Of a DNA stretch of 64,000 nt, positions 29,275 through 37,988 are shown in pieces. The first letter of the stretch is position 1; each line of letters starts with the position of its first letter. The DNA is from Aequorivita sp. H23M31 (GTDB lineage: Bacteria > Bacteroidota > Bacteroidia > Flavobacteriales > Flavobacteriaceae), in contig NZ_CP034951.1 of the NCBI RefSeq assembly GCF_004022485.1, positions 1,984,001-2,048,000 of the forward strand, in the 5' to 3' direction. The position numbers and the translations under genes were made by a program. Under the pieces are notes generated by a model. The model was not told the origin of the DNA. It saw only the letters and a list, made by a program, of their open reading frames with translations, and ran no database searches.

Positions 29275-29282
29275 CAAATATA
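29275..29282 (-). promoter_or_regulatory. -7 element TATATTTG of giant T9SS gene
   Basis: Exact TAnnTTTG on the minus strand, 20 bases before the ATG at 29255. Confidence 0.55.
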
Positions 29283-29642
29283 TTGAATACGGAGACTTTC
29301 CTTTTATAAATTAGAAAAAAAATTCCCCACTATCAATTTTAACTACTTGTTTTGAAATAAGAGAAGTAAGATTAAAAATTTATAATGTTATCCTTCCTAA
29401 AAAAATATGTAGGTATTTTAAGGAAGATAATCATTTGATAACGTTACTTGAGACATTTAATCCATAAAAAATAATATATTTTTTCAATGTCCACTTTGGG
29501 TTATTTTATATCTTCCTCAATCCAAATTTCCCATAAATAGTAGGTGTTTCTCCTTTGTATTACTATTTTTGGACTTCTTTTTAAAATCTGTTTTTAAATT
29601 GAAAAAAAAAATCGAAATATTCTTTAACGAACGTAAAAAAAG
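29283..29642. other. Divergent intergenic region
   Basis: AT-rich spacer between the giant surface protein gene and gcdH. It has no credible ORF. A TATTTTTG -7-like element at 29564-29571 could serve gcdH, leaving a leader of about 65 bases. No other structure was recognised. Confidence 0.5.
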
Positions 29643-30821
29643 ATGAGACCAGACCTTTTTGAAGCTCCAGATTATTATAATCTTGATGAATTACTTTCAG
29701 ATGAACATAAATTGGTACGCCAAGCAGCTCGAGAATGGGTAAAGCGGGACGTATCGCCTATCATAGAGGAATATGCCCAAAAAGCCGAATTTCCAAAGCA
29801 GATAATTAATGGATTAGCCGAAATAGGGGCTTTTGGTCCATATATACCTGAAGAATATGGAGGAGCGGGATTAGACCAAATTTCCTATGGATTAATTATG
29901 CAGGAAATAGAACGTGGCGATAGCGGTGTTCGCAGTACTGCATCTGTCCAATCTTCTCTGGTGATGTATCCCATTTATAAGTACGGCAATGAAGAGCAAC
30001 GAAAAAAATATCTTCCAAAATTAGCCACGGGTGAGTGGATGGGCTGTTTCGGTCTTACTGAACCCGATCACGGAAGTAATCCGGGAGGTATGACCACCAA
30101 TTATAAAGATATGGGGGATCATTATCTTTTGAACGGCGCAAAAATGTGGATCAGTAATGCTCCTTTTGCTCAAGTTGCCGTGGTGTGGGCAAAAAATGAA
30201 GAGGGAAGAATACACGGCTTAATAGTGGAAAGAGGAATGGAAGGGTTTTCAACTCCCGAAACCCACAATAAATGGTCGCTTCGTGCTTCGGCAACCGGGG
30301 AGCTTATTTTTGACAATGTAAAAGTTCCAAAGGAAAATCTACTACCAAATAAATCAGGTTTGGGTGCTCCCCTAGGCTGTTTGGATTCAGCTCGATATGG
30401 AATAGCTTGGGGTGCCATTGGTGCCGCAATGGATTGTTATGATACAGCCCTTCGTTATTCAAAAGAAAGAATGCAGTTTGGAAAGCCAATTGGACAATTT
30501 CAATTGCAACAGAAAAAACTTGCTGAAATGATTACCGAAATCACCAAGGCTCAGTTGTTAGCTTGGCGCGTTGGTGTATTGCGAAATGAAGGAAAAGCAA
30601 CTTCCGCACAAATTTCTATGGCAAAACGCAACAATGTGGATATGGCTATTAATATTGCGCGTGAAGCAAGACAAATGTTAGGAGGAATGGGAATTACGGG
30701 AGAATACAGCATTATGCGTCACTCCATGAATCTTGAAAGCGTAATTACTTATGAAGGAACCCACGATATCCACTTGTTGATTACAGGTTTGGATATTACA
30801 GGTTTGAATGCTTTTTCGTAA
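29643..30821 (+). CDS. gcdH: Acyl-CoA dehydrogenase, glutaryl-CoA dehydrogenase type
   Basis: A 392-residue flavoenzyme of the acyl-CoA dehydrogenase family. The flavin/substrate loop is CFGLTEPDHGSNPGGM. The C-terminal VITYEGTHDIHLLITG holds the catalytic glutamate (about residue 374) in the YEGTHDIH context typical of glutaryl-CoA dehydrogenases. These oxidise and decarboxylate glutaryl-CoA to crotonyl-CoA in lysine/tryptophan breakdown. N-terminus and length fit GcdH. Monocistronic, ending at a strong terminator. Confidence 0.88.
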   Translation: MRPDLFEAPDYYNLDELLSDEHKLVRQAAREWVKRDVSPIIEEYAQKAEFPKQIINGLAEIGAFGPYIPEEYGGAGLDQISYGLIMQEIERGDSGVRSTASVQSSLVMYPIYKYGNEEQRKKYLPKLATGEWMGCFGLTEPDHGSNPGGMTTNYKDMGDHYLLNGAKMWISNAPFAQVAVVWAKNEEGRIHGLIVERGMEGFSTPETHNKWSLRASATGELIFDNVKVPKENLLPNKSGLGAPLGCLDSARYGIAWGAIGAAMDCYDTALRYSKERMQFGKPIGQFQLQQKKLAEMITEITKAQLLAWRVGVLRNEGKATSAQISMAKRNNVDMAINIAREARQMLGGMGITGEYSIMRHSMNLESVITYEGTHDIHLLITGLDITGLNAFS

Positions 30822-30841
30822 ACGAGAGCAACGATTTCATT

Positions 30842-30890
30842 AAAGCCACAATTCACGAATTAAGAAAAATTCATGAATTTGTGGCTTTTT
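30842..30890 (+). terminator. Terminator of gcdH
   Basis: Long stem AAAGCCACAATTCA.GAATT / AATTCATGAATTTGTGGCTTT followed by a T run, 20 bases past the stop codon. Confidence 0.85.
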
Positions 30891-30983
30891 AGCTTTTGAT
30901 AAATTCGGGATTTAGAGGATGGATTATGAGTTCGATAAGCCTATTTAATTGTATTATTATATGATAAAATCTCTCTATATACG

Positions 30984-31673
30984 ATGTACATTAAAACATT
31001 AATAATACTCTGTGCTCTAACTTCTATTTCTTGTGGGTTTCCGAACAATAGTACTTCTTCGCAAAAAACAAATTATAAATATCTGGCACTAGGTGATAGT
31101 TACACAATCGGGAAAAGTGTTTGTAACCATTGCAATTATCCAAAACAGCTGGCCAATCGCTTAAACGCTACGCTTTCGAAAAAAACTTCCGTAAAAATTA
31201 TAGCAAAAACGGGATGGACAACTACCGACTTACTCACCGCGATCGCTTCTGAAAAACCATCAATTGATTATGATTTGGTCACTCTCCTGATAGGTGTAAA
31301 CAATCAATATCAAGATAAACTATTTTCTCTTTATGAAGAAGAATTCCCTGAATTATTGGACAAGGCAATTGAATTTGCAAATGGAAAACCAGAGAACGTA
31401 ATTGTTCTCTCTATTCCAGATTATGCATTTACACCGTTCGGACAAAAATCTGGGAAGGCTGAAAAAATTACTTCGGAATTAATTAAATACAACGCGTTCG
31501 CTCAAAAAATCTCTTTAGAAAAAGGAGTGCTCTTTGAAAATATTACCCTAATAACCCAGAATGGATTAAAAAACCCAAAACTAGTGGCGTCAGATGGATT
31601 ACATCCTTCGGAAGTTGCTTATAAGAAATTTGTGGAGCAGATTTTCGAGAAGGCTACTAAAATTCTACGTTAA
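30984..31673 (+). CDS. SGNH/GDSL-family lipoprotein hydrolase
   Basis: A 229-residue lipoprotein: signal MYIKTLIILCALTSISC with lipid-attachment Cys17. SGNH hydrolase blocks are present. Block I is YLALGDSYTIG with nucleophile Ser39, block III is LLIGVNNQY, and block V is SDGLHPSEVAY with the Asp-His pair. It probably cleaves an ester or acetyl group on a lipid or polysaccharide at the envelope; the substrate is unknown. Its 3' end overlaps the convergent ferredoxin gene by four bases. Confidence 0.88.
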   Translation: MYIKTLIILCALTSISCGFPNNSTSSQKTNYKYLALGDSYTIGKSVCNHCNYPKQLANRLNATLSKKTSVKIIAKTGWTTTDLLTAIASEKPSIDYDLVTLLIGVNNQYQDKLFSLYEEEFPELLDKAIEFANGKPENVIVLSIPDYAFTPFGQKSGKAEKITSELIKYNAFAQKISLEKGVLFENITLITQNGLKNPKLVASDGLHPSEVAYKKFVEQIFEKATKILR

Positions 31674-31999
31674 GCTTCAGGAGCTAGTTCTATTTTTAAG
31701 CCATTAAGTTCTTCTTTGATAAAAATTTGGCAACTTAACCTGCTATTGTCCTTTACATAAAAGGCTTCGGATAGCATTAAATCTTCATCTTGGCTCATTT
31801 CACCGAGTTCGTGCTCACTCTCCACATAACACTGACAAGAGGCGCACATAGCCATTCCCCCGCATATTCCAAATGTCCCTTCTTCGGCCAACTCATACGA
31901 ACGAACAACTTCCATTAGATTCATGTTCATATCCGTTGGAGCTTCAACTTCGTGTTTTATACCTTGACGATCGGTAATGATTATATTGATGTCTTTCAT
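31670..31999 (-). CDS. [2Fe-2S] ferredoxin, adrenodoxin type
   Basis: A 109-residue electron carrier. The cluster ligands are Cys46, Cys52, Cys55 and Cys90 (CGGMAMCASC ... LSC), the C-x5-C-x2-C-x34-C spacing of vertebrate/bacterial adrenodoxin-type ferredoxins. Cys57 is extra. The next gene upstream is a ferredoxin-NADP reductase, so they probably form an NADPH-to-ferredoxin chain that may feed iron-sulfur assembly by the NifU-like and Mrp proteins. Confidence 0.9.
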   Translation of the reverse strand: MKDINIIITDRQGIKHEVEAPTDMNMNLMEVVRSYELAEEGTFGICGGMAMCASCQCYVESEHELGEMSQDEDLMLSEAFYVKDNSRLSCQIFIKEELNGLKIELAPEA

Positions 32000-32145
32000 T
32001 ATGAAGTCTATGAAGGGAAAAATTTAAAAGCTTATGAGTTTATGAATTGAAACAGATTTCTTTTTAATAACCAATAATTCTTTTAATGAAAATTATACTC
32101 CCCTTAAAATAGAATTTGCTTTTTTTTTATTGGAGAATGGGAAAT

Positions 32146-33198
32146 TTAATCAATAGACTTAACTATTGCTTTTGGCGCCTCCTTTTTACTACCATCAAAC
32201 CCCTCTACTCCGCCAACGGTGGTGTATTTAAGAACATAACGTTTATCTGGGAAAATGCGCTGATAGGCACTTTGACACATAAGAGTTGCTTCGTGGAAAC
32301 CACAGAGAATCAATTTCAATTTCCCGGGATAGGTATTTACGTCGCCAATGGCATATATTCCAGGAATATTGGTTTGATAATCCAAGGAGTTGTCAACTTT
32401 AATTGCGTTCTTTTCAATCTCCAGTCCCCAATCGGCGATGGGACCCAATTTTGGTGAGAGGCCAAACAAGGGAATAAAATGATCGCATTCGCGATTAATC
32501 ATATCATTGCCGCGTTGAATAACAACTTCCTCCAAATCAGTTTTTCCTACTAATCCAATGACTTCGGCTGGAGTAATAAGTTCGATTTTCCCTAGATTTT
32601 TTAACTCTTGAACTTTTTCAACACTATCCAATGCGCCGCGGAATTCATTTCGTCTATGTATTAAGGTAACACTCTTGGCAATATTGGCCAAAAATATACT
32701 CCAATCCAGCGCAGAATCTCCTCCCCCTGAAATAACTACATTTTTATCTCTATATATTTCGGGATCGCGGATAATGTATTCCACTCCACGGTCTTCAAAT
32801 TGGGCAATATTTGAAATAGGCGGTTTTCTTGGCTCGAAACTTCCCAATCCTCCAGCAATAGCAACAATTTTTGCATGATGCAGAGTTCCTTTATCCGTGG
32901 TTACTATAAAAGTGCCATCATCAAGTTTATCGATGGTTTCGGCCCGTTCTCCCAATGTAAAACCTGGCTGGAACGGCTCTATTTGTTTCATTAGATTGGT
33001 AACCAAGTCGCCCGCCAGAATCTCAGGAAATCCCGGAATATCATAAATAGGTTTTTTGGGATATATCTCTGTACACTGACCTCCTGCTTGCGGAAGGGCA
33101 TCGATCAAATGGCATTTTAGTTTTAACAATCCAGCCTCAAAGACGGCAAAAAGACCAGTGGGCCCTGCGCCAATAATGAGTATATCGGTCTTTATCAT
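32146..33198 (-). CDS. Ferredoxin-NADP(+) reductase, thioredoxin-reductase-like
   Basis: A 350-residue flavoprotein. The FAD site is ILIIGAGPTGLFAVFEAG near the N-terminus. The NADPH site is NVVISGGGDSALDWSIF in the middle. The C-terminal FAD motif is IPGIYAIGDVNTYPGKLKLI. It lacks the redox CxxC of thioredoxin reductase, which places it in the YumC-type FNR group. Gap to the ferredoxin gene is 146 bases. Reaction: NADPH + oxidised ferredoxin to NADP+ + reduced ferredoxin. Confidence 0.9.
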   Translation of the reverse strand: MIKTDILIIGAGPTGLFAVFEAGLLKLKCHLIDALPQAGGQCTEIYPKKPIYDIPGFPEILAGDLVTNLMKQIEPFQPGFTLGERAETIDKLDDGTFIVTTDKGTLHHAKIVAIAGGLGSFEPRKPPISNIAQFEDRGVEYIIRDPEIYRDKNVVISGGGDSALDWSIFLANIAKSVTLIHRRNEFRGALDSVEKVQELKNLGKIELITPAEVIGLVGKTDLEEVVIQRGNDMINRECDHFIPLFGLSPKLGPIADWGLEIEKNAIKVDNSLDYQTNIPGIYAIGDVNTYPGKLKLILCGFHEATLMCQSAYQRIFPDKRYVLKYTTVGGVEGFDGSKKEAPKAIVKSID

Positions 33199-33267
33199 GA
33201 AAATCTTGCTCTAAATTTTGGATTCAAAAATAACTGTAAAATTGTAATCGAAATATGAGAAAGGTCA

Positions 33268-33510
33268 TTAAGGGGAAACGCTCACGACTTTTTCAATTTG
33301 TGGCGCATGCTTTTTTATGGTCATTTCCACACCCATTTTTAAAGTCATTTGGTTTATGGAGCATCCTACGCAAGCGCCCAATAACTGAACATTTGCGATT
33401 TTGTCATCATCTATGGAAATCAGCCTGATGTCTCCTCCGTCATTCTGTAAAAATGGCCGTATCTCCTGTAATGCCTCTTGTACTTTCGATGTTAATTCCT
33501 CAGTTGTCAT
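33268..33510 (-). CDS. NifU-like iron-sulfur scaffold protein
   Basis: An 80-residue single-domain NifU C-terminal (Nfu) protein: IRPFLQNDGGDIRLI and the cluster-binding CVGC at residues 47-50. It carries or delivers Fe-S clusters. It begins one base after the mrp stop codon, so the two are translated from one mRNA. Confidence 0.92.
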   Translation of the reverse strand: MTTEELTSKVQEALQEIRPFLQNDGGDIRLISIDDDKIANVQLLGACVGCSINQMTLKMGVEMTIKKHAPQIEKVVSVSP

Positions 33511-33511
33511 A

Positions 33512-34651
33512 TCATTTTCTTACGGCGCTGCAACCTGCCATTGTTGTAATTTTTATTGCTTCGGTAGCGGGAAGGTTTTCATTCCGTAATACCGTTTGCT
33601 CCACTACGTTTCTAGTTAGTTTCTCAAAAGCCTCTTCCGTTAATGTAGCGGTTTGTAAAGCAGCGGGCCTCCCTACGTCTCCAGATTCACGAATACTTTG
33701 AATCAAAGGTACTTCCCCAAGGAAGGGTACTTTTAAATCTTCTGCTAAATTCTTAGCACCTTCCTTTCCGAAAATATAGTATTTATTTTCAGGTAGTTCT
33801 GCAGGCGTGAAATACGCCATATTTTCTACAATTCCTAAAACAGGAACATCGATATTTTCCTGACGGAACATTCCTACTCCTCTTCGGGCATCAGCCAAAG
33901 CTACATTCTGAGGCGTACTTACTACTACGGCTCCCGTTATAGGCAACGACTGCATAATACTTAAGTGTATATCTCCTGTTCCAGGCGGAAGGTCGATAAG
34001 CATAAAATCCAATTCACCCCAATCCGCATCAAAAATTAATTGGTTTAAAGCTTTTGCGGCCATAGGACCTCGCCAAATTACCGCTTGACCCGGTTGGGTG
34101 AAGAAACCAATACTCAAAACCTTTACTCCATAATTTTCGATAGGTTTCATTTTGCTCTTTCCTCCAACATCTACTGAAAGTGGTTTTTCCATTTCCACGT
34201 CAAACATAATAGGGATAGAAGGCCCATAAATATCCGCATCCAAAATTCCAACCTTAAAACCCATTTTAGCCAAGGAGACCGCGATGTTTGCTGTTACGGT
34301 ACTCTTGCCCACTCCACCTTTTCCAGAAGCCACGGCAATAATATTGGTGATACCTGGAATAGGTTTCCCTTTTATAAGATTAGGATTTTGTGGTTTTTGT
34401 GGAGCTTCTATTTTTATGTTAACCTGAACCTTTGCGTTGGGATCCACTTTCTCGTGAATGACCTTGATTACATCGGCCTCCGCTCTTTTCTTAATATGAA
34501 GTGCTGGGGTGGTTAGTTTTATATCTACTATAACTTCATCTGCGAAGGTGACAACGTTTTGAACAACGCCGCTTTCCACCATATTTTTCCCGTCTCCCGG
34601 AGCTGTAATTGTCTCCAGAGCTGCAAGGATATTCTGTTTTGAAATGCTCAT
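33512..34651 (-). CDS. Mrp/ApbC-family iron-sulfur carrier ATPase
   Basis: A 379-residue protein. The N-terminal 90 residues form a MIP18/DUF59-like domain. A deviant Walker A P-loop (SGKGGVGKST, residues 109-118) follows, with DADIYGPSIP and LIDLPPGTGD. This is the Mrp/NBP35 family, which loads Fe-S clusters onto target proteins. The CxxC of many Mrp proteins is replaced here (ENMAYFTPAELP), as seen in Bacteroidota homologues. Promoter at 34687-34694; operon with the NifU-like gene. Confidence 0.92.
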   Translation of the reverse strand: MSISKQNILAALETITAPGDGKNMVESGVVQNVVTFADEVIVDIKLTTPALHIKKRAEADVIKVIHEKVDPNAKVQVNIKIEAPQKPQNPNLIKGKPIPGITNIIAVASGKGGVGKSTVTANIAVSLAKMGFKVGILDADIYGPSIPIMFDVEMEKPLSVDVGGKSKMKPIENYGVKVLSIGFFTQPGQAVIWRGPMAAKALNQLIFDADWGELDFMLIDLPPGTGDIHLSIMQSLPITGAVVVSTPQNVALADARRGVGMFRQENIDVPVLGIVENMAYFTPAELPENKYYIFGKEGAKNLAEDLKVPFLGEVPLIQSIRESGDVGRPAALQTATLTEEAFEKLTRNVVEQTVLRNENLPATEAIKITTMAGCSAVRK

Positions 34652-34686
34652 TTTAATTTTATGATATTTAGATTCATTCTAAAGTG

Positions 34687-34694
34687 CAAATATA
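34687..34694 (-). promoter_or_regulatory. -7 element TATATTTG of mrp-nifU operon
   Basis: Exact TAnnTTTG match on the minus strand, 35 bases upstream of the mrp ATG. Confidence 0.55.
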
Positions 34695-34845
34695 GTGAAA
34701 TTAGTTGGCAGAAAACAGAAGCTGTTACCCGTAAATAAATTGAGAAATGGTTTACCAGGTTTCGAAAACATGACTCTTTACCGAATAATACGAAGATTGA
34801 TCATACGCCAATTATAATCAGGAAACAAAGTATGAATATTCAGTT

Positions 34846-35199
34846 CTATGGGCCTTCAATAGTAAAGGTACCATCTAACAGTTCCCTGGAAGGATCCCAA
34901 AATAATTGTTCAAAATTTTTTACCCTATTTTCCGTCACTTCCACGCCTTCACTCTCCAAAAGTTGTTGCATTAAATTTGTTCCTAGAAAGTGATGTTTTC
35001 CTGTAAGCAAGCCGTTTCGATTTACTACGCGATGCGCGGGTACATTTTCCTTATCGCAACTGTTTAGGGCCCAACCAACCATTCGTGCACTACGGGGAGC
35101 GCCCAAAAACTTGGCAATTGCACCGTATGAAGTTACCATGCCATACGGAATCTGGGCAGTCACCTTATATACTTTGCAAAAAAAATTATCCTCGGCCAT
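34846..35199 (-). CDS. Alkyltransferase-like protein (ATL), MGMT family
   Basis: A 117-residue protein with the DNA-binding helix-turn-helix and active-site region of O6-alkylguanine transferases: IPYGMVTSYGAIAKFLG and VPAHRVVNRNGLLTG. The catalytic PCHR cysteine is alanine (Ala55, PAHR). It is therefore not a suicide transferase but an ATL protein, a class that binds alkylated guanine and flags it for nucleotide excision repair. It starts one base after the LysE-like gene's stop, suggesting a two-gene operon. Confidence 0.9.
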   Translation of the reverse strand: MAEDNFFCKVYKVTAQIPYGMVTSYGAIAKFLGAPRSARMVGWALNSCDKENVPAHRVVNRNGLLTGKHHFLGTNLMQQLLESEGVEVTENRVKNFEQLFWDPSRELLDGTFTIEGP

Positions 35200-35200
35200 A

Positions 35201-35824
35201 TCAAAATTCCTTAAGAATCTTTAGAAAGGTGAATATTGAAATGAGAGCTGTAATAGCCCCAATTAGGTAATTTATATTTATCTGGAAACGGGGTTCCTCG
35301 CGAGCCCGAAAAAATTGAACATATAGTGCTAGCACACTCAAAGTACCCAATGCACTGCCAATTACGGCGACTGATAATTCCGGCTGGGCAAAGGAGAACC
35401 ATCCAAAAGCCGAAAAGGTGATCCCTAAATAAATCCAATAAGGAAGAGGCAACAAATTCAACATTGCAATAAAAAGACCTGCAAAGAATCGCCCTGTTTT
35501 TGAATAGGAATCCTCATTTCTAATTTCTCTTCGGGTATCCTTCGCAATAAACAGAAAATAAATAGTAAGGCTAATAAATATTCCCAAAGCAACCTTTTGG
35601 AGCATATTGACAATTCCAGGATGCATTTCAATATAGCGTGCAAATAGAAGAGCAATAAAGGTTTGGATCATTACGGTAACGCAGACACCCAAAGAAAAAA
35701 GAATTCCCTTTTTCCTACCTTCCTTCATGCTGACTTTCGCTGCATACATATTGATCAGACCCGGAGGTAATACACCGATTAAAGCCCCAAAAAATCCAAT
35801 TAGGAAGTTGTAGAATATCGCCAT
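35201..35824 (-). CDS. LysE-family transporter
   Basis: A 207-residue membrane protein with about six hydrophobic segments. The N-terminal FFGALIGVLPPGLINMYAAK resembles the LysE/RhtB exporter signature. These export amino acids or small metabolites; the substrate cannot be predicted. Adjacent to and co-directional with the ATL gene. Confidence 0.78.
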   Translation of the reverse strand: MAIFYNFLIGFFGALIGVLPPGLINMYAAKVSMKEGRKKGILFSLGVCVTVMIQTFIALLFARYIEMHPGIVNMLQKVALGIFISLTIYFLFIAKDTRREIRNEDSYSKTGRFFAGLFIAMLNLLPLPYWIYLGITFSAFGWFSFAQPELSVAVIGSALGTLSVLALYVQFFRAREEPRFQININYLIGAITALISIFTFLKILKEF

Positions 35825-35861
35825 TTAGGGCTTGTTTTTTGTGAATATAATAATTTTTGGA

Positions 35862-36536
35862 TTAACGGAATTTAAATTGGAGGTAGGTTATTTTTTTATC
35901 CTGATCCAGATATTGTTGCTCATAGTAAGTTTGAATTGCAGTTACAGCTTCTGGTGCGCCATGGTTTGAATAAACATCGTGATTGGCATATTCCACAATT
36001 TCACCCAATCCATGAAGGAGTCCAAGCGTGTAGCCGTGCATGAATTCGCTATCCGTTTTTAAATGAACCACTCCATTCGGTTTCAATATCTTTTTGTACT
36101 TCTGAAGAAATTGGAAGTTGGTCAATCTATGTTTCGTTCTTTTATATTTAATCTGCGGATCGGGAAAAGTTATCCAAATCTCATCAACTTCATTTTCGGC
36201 AAAAATTTCGTCCAAGAGCTCAATTTGCGTTCGGAGAAAGCCTACATTTTTAATGTTTTCCTCGAGAGCAGTTTTTGCGCCCCGCCAAAAACGCGCTCCT
36301 TTTATATCTATTCCCAAAAAATTTGTTTCTGGAAATTTCTTTGCAAGATTTACCGAATATTCCCCTTTACCACAGCCCAATTCCAAAACTAGAGGATGGC
36401 TATTTTTAAAGAAATCCTTTTTCCAATTTCCTTTTAATTTAAAGGAATCATTAAAAACGTCTTCCCGTGTGGGCTGTATCACATTCGCAAAAGTTTCGTT
36501 TTCCTTAAATCGTCTGAGTTTGTTTTTGCTGCCCAA
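35862..36536 (-). CDS. trmB: tRNA (guanine-N7)-methyltransferase
   Basis: A 224-residue SAM-dependent enzyme that methylates G46 of tRNA. The SAM loop is LVLELGCGKGEYSVNLAKKFP, followed by NFLGIDIKGARFWRGAKTA. The TrmB-specific WITFPDPQIKYKRTKHRLTN and HLKTDSEFMHGYT are all present. Full length. Confidence 0.95.
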   Translation of the reverse strand: MGSKNKLRRFKENETFANVIQPTREDVFNDSFKLKGNWKKDFFKNSHPLVLELGCGKGEYSVNLAKKFPETNFLGIDIKGARFWRGAKTALEENIKNVGFLRTQIELLDEIFAENEVDEIWITFPDPQIKYKRTKHRLTNFQFLQKYKKILKPNGVVHLKTDSEFMHGYTLGLLHGLGEIVEYANHDVYSNHGAPEAVTAIQTYYEQQYLDQDKKITYLQFKFR

Positions 36537-36767
36537 TTTTTTATTCTTTAAAATGAAATTCCCAATATTCCTAAAACCTGGATACCTTCATAAGAAAAAT
36601 GATGAATGGTATTCAGGGCAAAAAACGCGACTTCCAATGTATAATTTTACACTTGTATCTTGATTGGCAAAACTAATTAAATATACGGCGGAGACAATTA
36701 ATGAAGTTTAATTTCTCTTTAAGTAGCTCTTAAATTTTGAGAACTTATTTTTTTAATAACTTTTAAA
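36537..36767. other. Divergent intergenic region upstream of trmB and glycosyltransferase
   Basis: AT-rich sequence without a protein-like ORF, continuing to 36908 with only the doubtful small ORF at 36768. No conserved regulatory site was recognised apart from a weak TATCTTTA element near 36777-36784. Confidence 0.4.
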
Positions 36768-36905
36768 ATGTTTCTTATCTTTACGATTGGCGTTAGTTTG
36801 TCCTTTATAAGCACCTTTATATTTCGTGTTTTTCAAGAGCAACATTCTACCCTAATAATGAAAGATGATAAACTTTTCAATTCATTTTCAAACCGAACTT
36901 TATAA
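36768..36905 (+). CDS. Possible 45-aa small membrane peptide
   Basis: An ATG-initiated ORF of 45 codons ends three bases before the glycosyltransferase ATG. The first 22 residues are hydrophobic (MFLIFTIGVSLSFISTFIF), then polar. Tight spacing to the next gene suggests either an upstream leader peptide or chance. There is no family match and the initiation region is poor, so this is speculative. Confidence 0.2.
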   Translation: MFLIFTIGVSLSFISTFIFRVFQEQHSTLIMKDDKLFNSFSNRTL

Positions 36906-36908
36906 AAA

Positions 36909-37988
36909 ATGAAAAAAATTTTGGTGGCTCCCTTAAATTGGGGACTGGGCCACGCCACTCGTTGTATTCCAATAATCCTTCAACTGTTGGAACACGATTT
37001 TAAGGTTTTGATTGCTTCGGATGGTTCCTCACTGCGCCTTCTCCAAATGGAGTTTCCCAATCTCGATTTTCTTGAACTCCCTTCCTATAAAATTAAATAT
37101 ACTTCAAACGGGCGTCTTTTTAAATGGAAAATGATATCCTCGCTATCTCGGATTTCTAGAACAATGAAAGCCGAAGAAAAACTAATTGCCGAAATGGTAA
37201 GCCGAGGAGAAATAGACGGCATAATTAGCGATAGCCGATTGGGGGTAAGAAATGCCGCGATTCCCTCTATATATATTACCCATCAATTAAATGTATTTAC
37301 TGGCAGCACCTCCCATTTTAGCAGTTATTTACATAGACAGATAATTAAAAAGTTTGATAGCTGCTGGGTGCCCGATGTAAAAGATATGGCAATGAATTAT
37401 AGCGGCTCTTTGGGTCATTTAATTGATACGAATTTTCCCGTAAGATATTTTGGAATCGTAAGCAGATTACAAAAGAAAAATCTGCCAAAAACCATCGATA
37501 TTTTGGTTATAATTTCGGGACCTGAACCCCAGCGAGGTTTATTTGAGACCAAACTCAAAGAAGTTTTAAGTGAAAGTGACAAGAAGATTGTGATGGTACA
37601 AGGTATTGTGGAAGCAGAGCAGATATGGACAAAACACGAGAATATTGACGTAGTAAATTTTATGCGAGGAGAGGAGCTGGAACGTTGCATAAATGAGAGC
37701 GCTCTAATCATTTCGCGTTCGGGTTATACTACCATTATGGATTTGGCATATTTGGAAAAAAAGGTCTTCTTTGTTCCCACACCCGGTCAATACGAACAAG
37801 AATATTTAGCAAAACGCTTGAACGATATGGGAATCGCTCCATACTGTAAGCAACGTGATTTCACTCTGGAAAAGTTAAAAGCAGTTCCAGTTTATAAAGG
37901 TTTGAAATTTTACACCCACACCAGTGAAGAGTTCTCGGGGTTATTTTCGATTTTCCATAGTAAAGGAAAATTCCGATCCAATGCCTAA
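36909..37988 (+). CDS. Glycosyltransferase, GT28/MurG-like
   Basis: A 359-residue protein with a GT-B fold pattern. The N-terminus KILVAPLNWGLGHATRCIPI has the glycine-rich acceptor-side motif. The C-terminal SALIISRSGYTTIMDLAYLEKKVFFVPTPGQYEQEYLAKRL is the nucleotide-sugar-binding region common to UDP-GlcNAc transferases such as MurG and related proteins. The acceptor is unknown. Its last 48 bases overlap the 3' end of the convergent histidine kinase gene. Confidence 0.82.
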   Translation: MKKILVAPLNWGLGHATRCIPIILQLLEHDFKVLIASDGSSLRLLQMEFPNLDFLELPSYKIKYTSNGRLFKWKMISSLSRISRTMKAEEKLIAEMVSRGEIDGIISDSRLGVRNAAIPSIYITHQLNVFTGSTSHFSSYLHRQIIKKFDSCWVPDVKDMAMNYSGSLGHLIDTNFPVRYFGIVSRLQKKNLPKTIDILVIISGPEPQRGLFETKLKEVLSESDKKIVMVQGIVEAEQIWTKHENIDVVNFMRGEELERCINESALIISRSGYTTIMDLAYLEKKVFFVPTPGQYEQEYLAKRLNDMGIAPYCKQRDFTLEKLKAVPVYKGLKFYTHTSEEFSGLFSIFHSKGKFRSNA

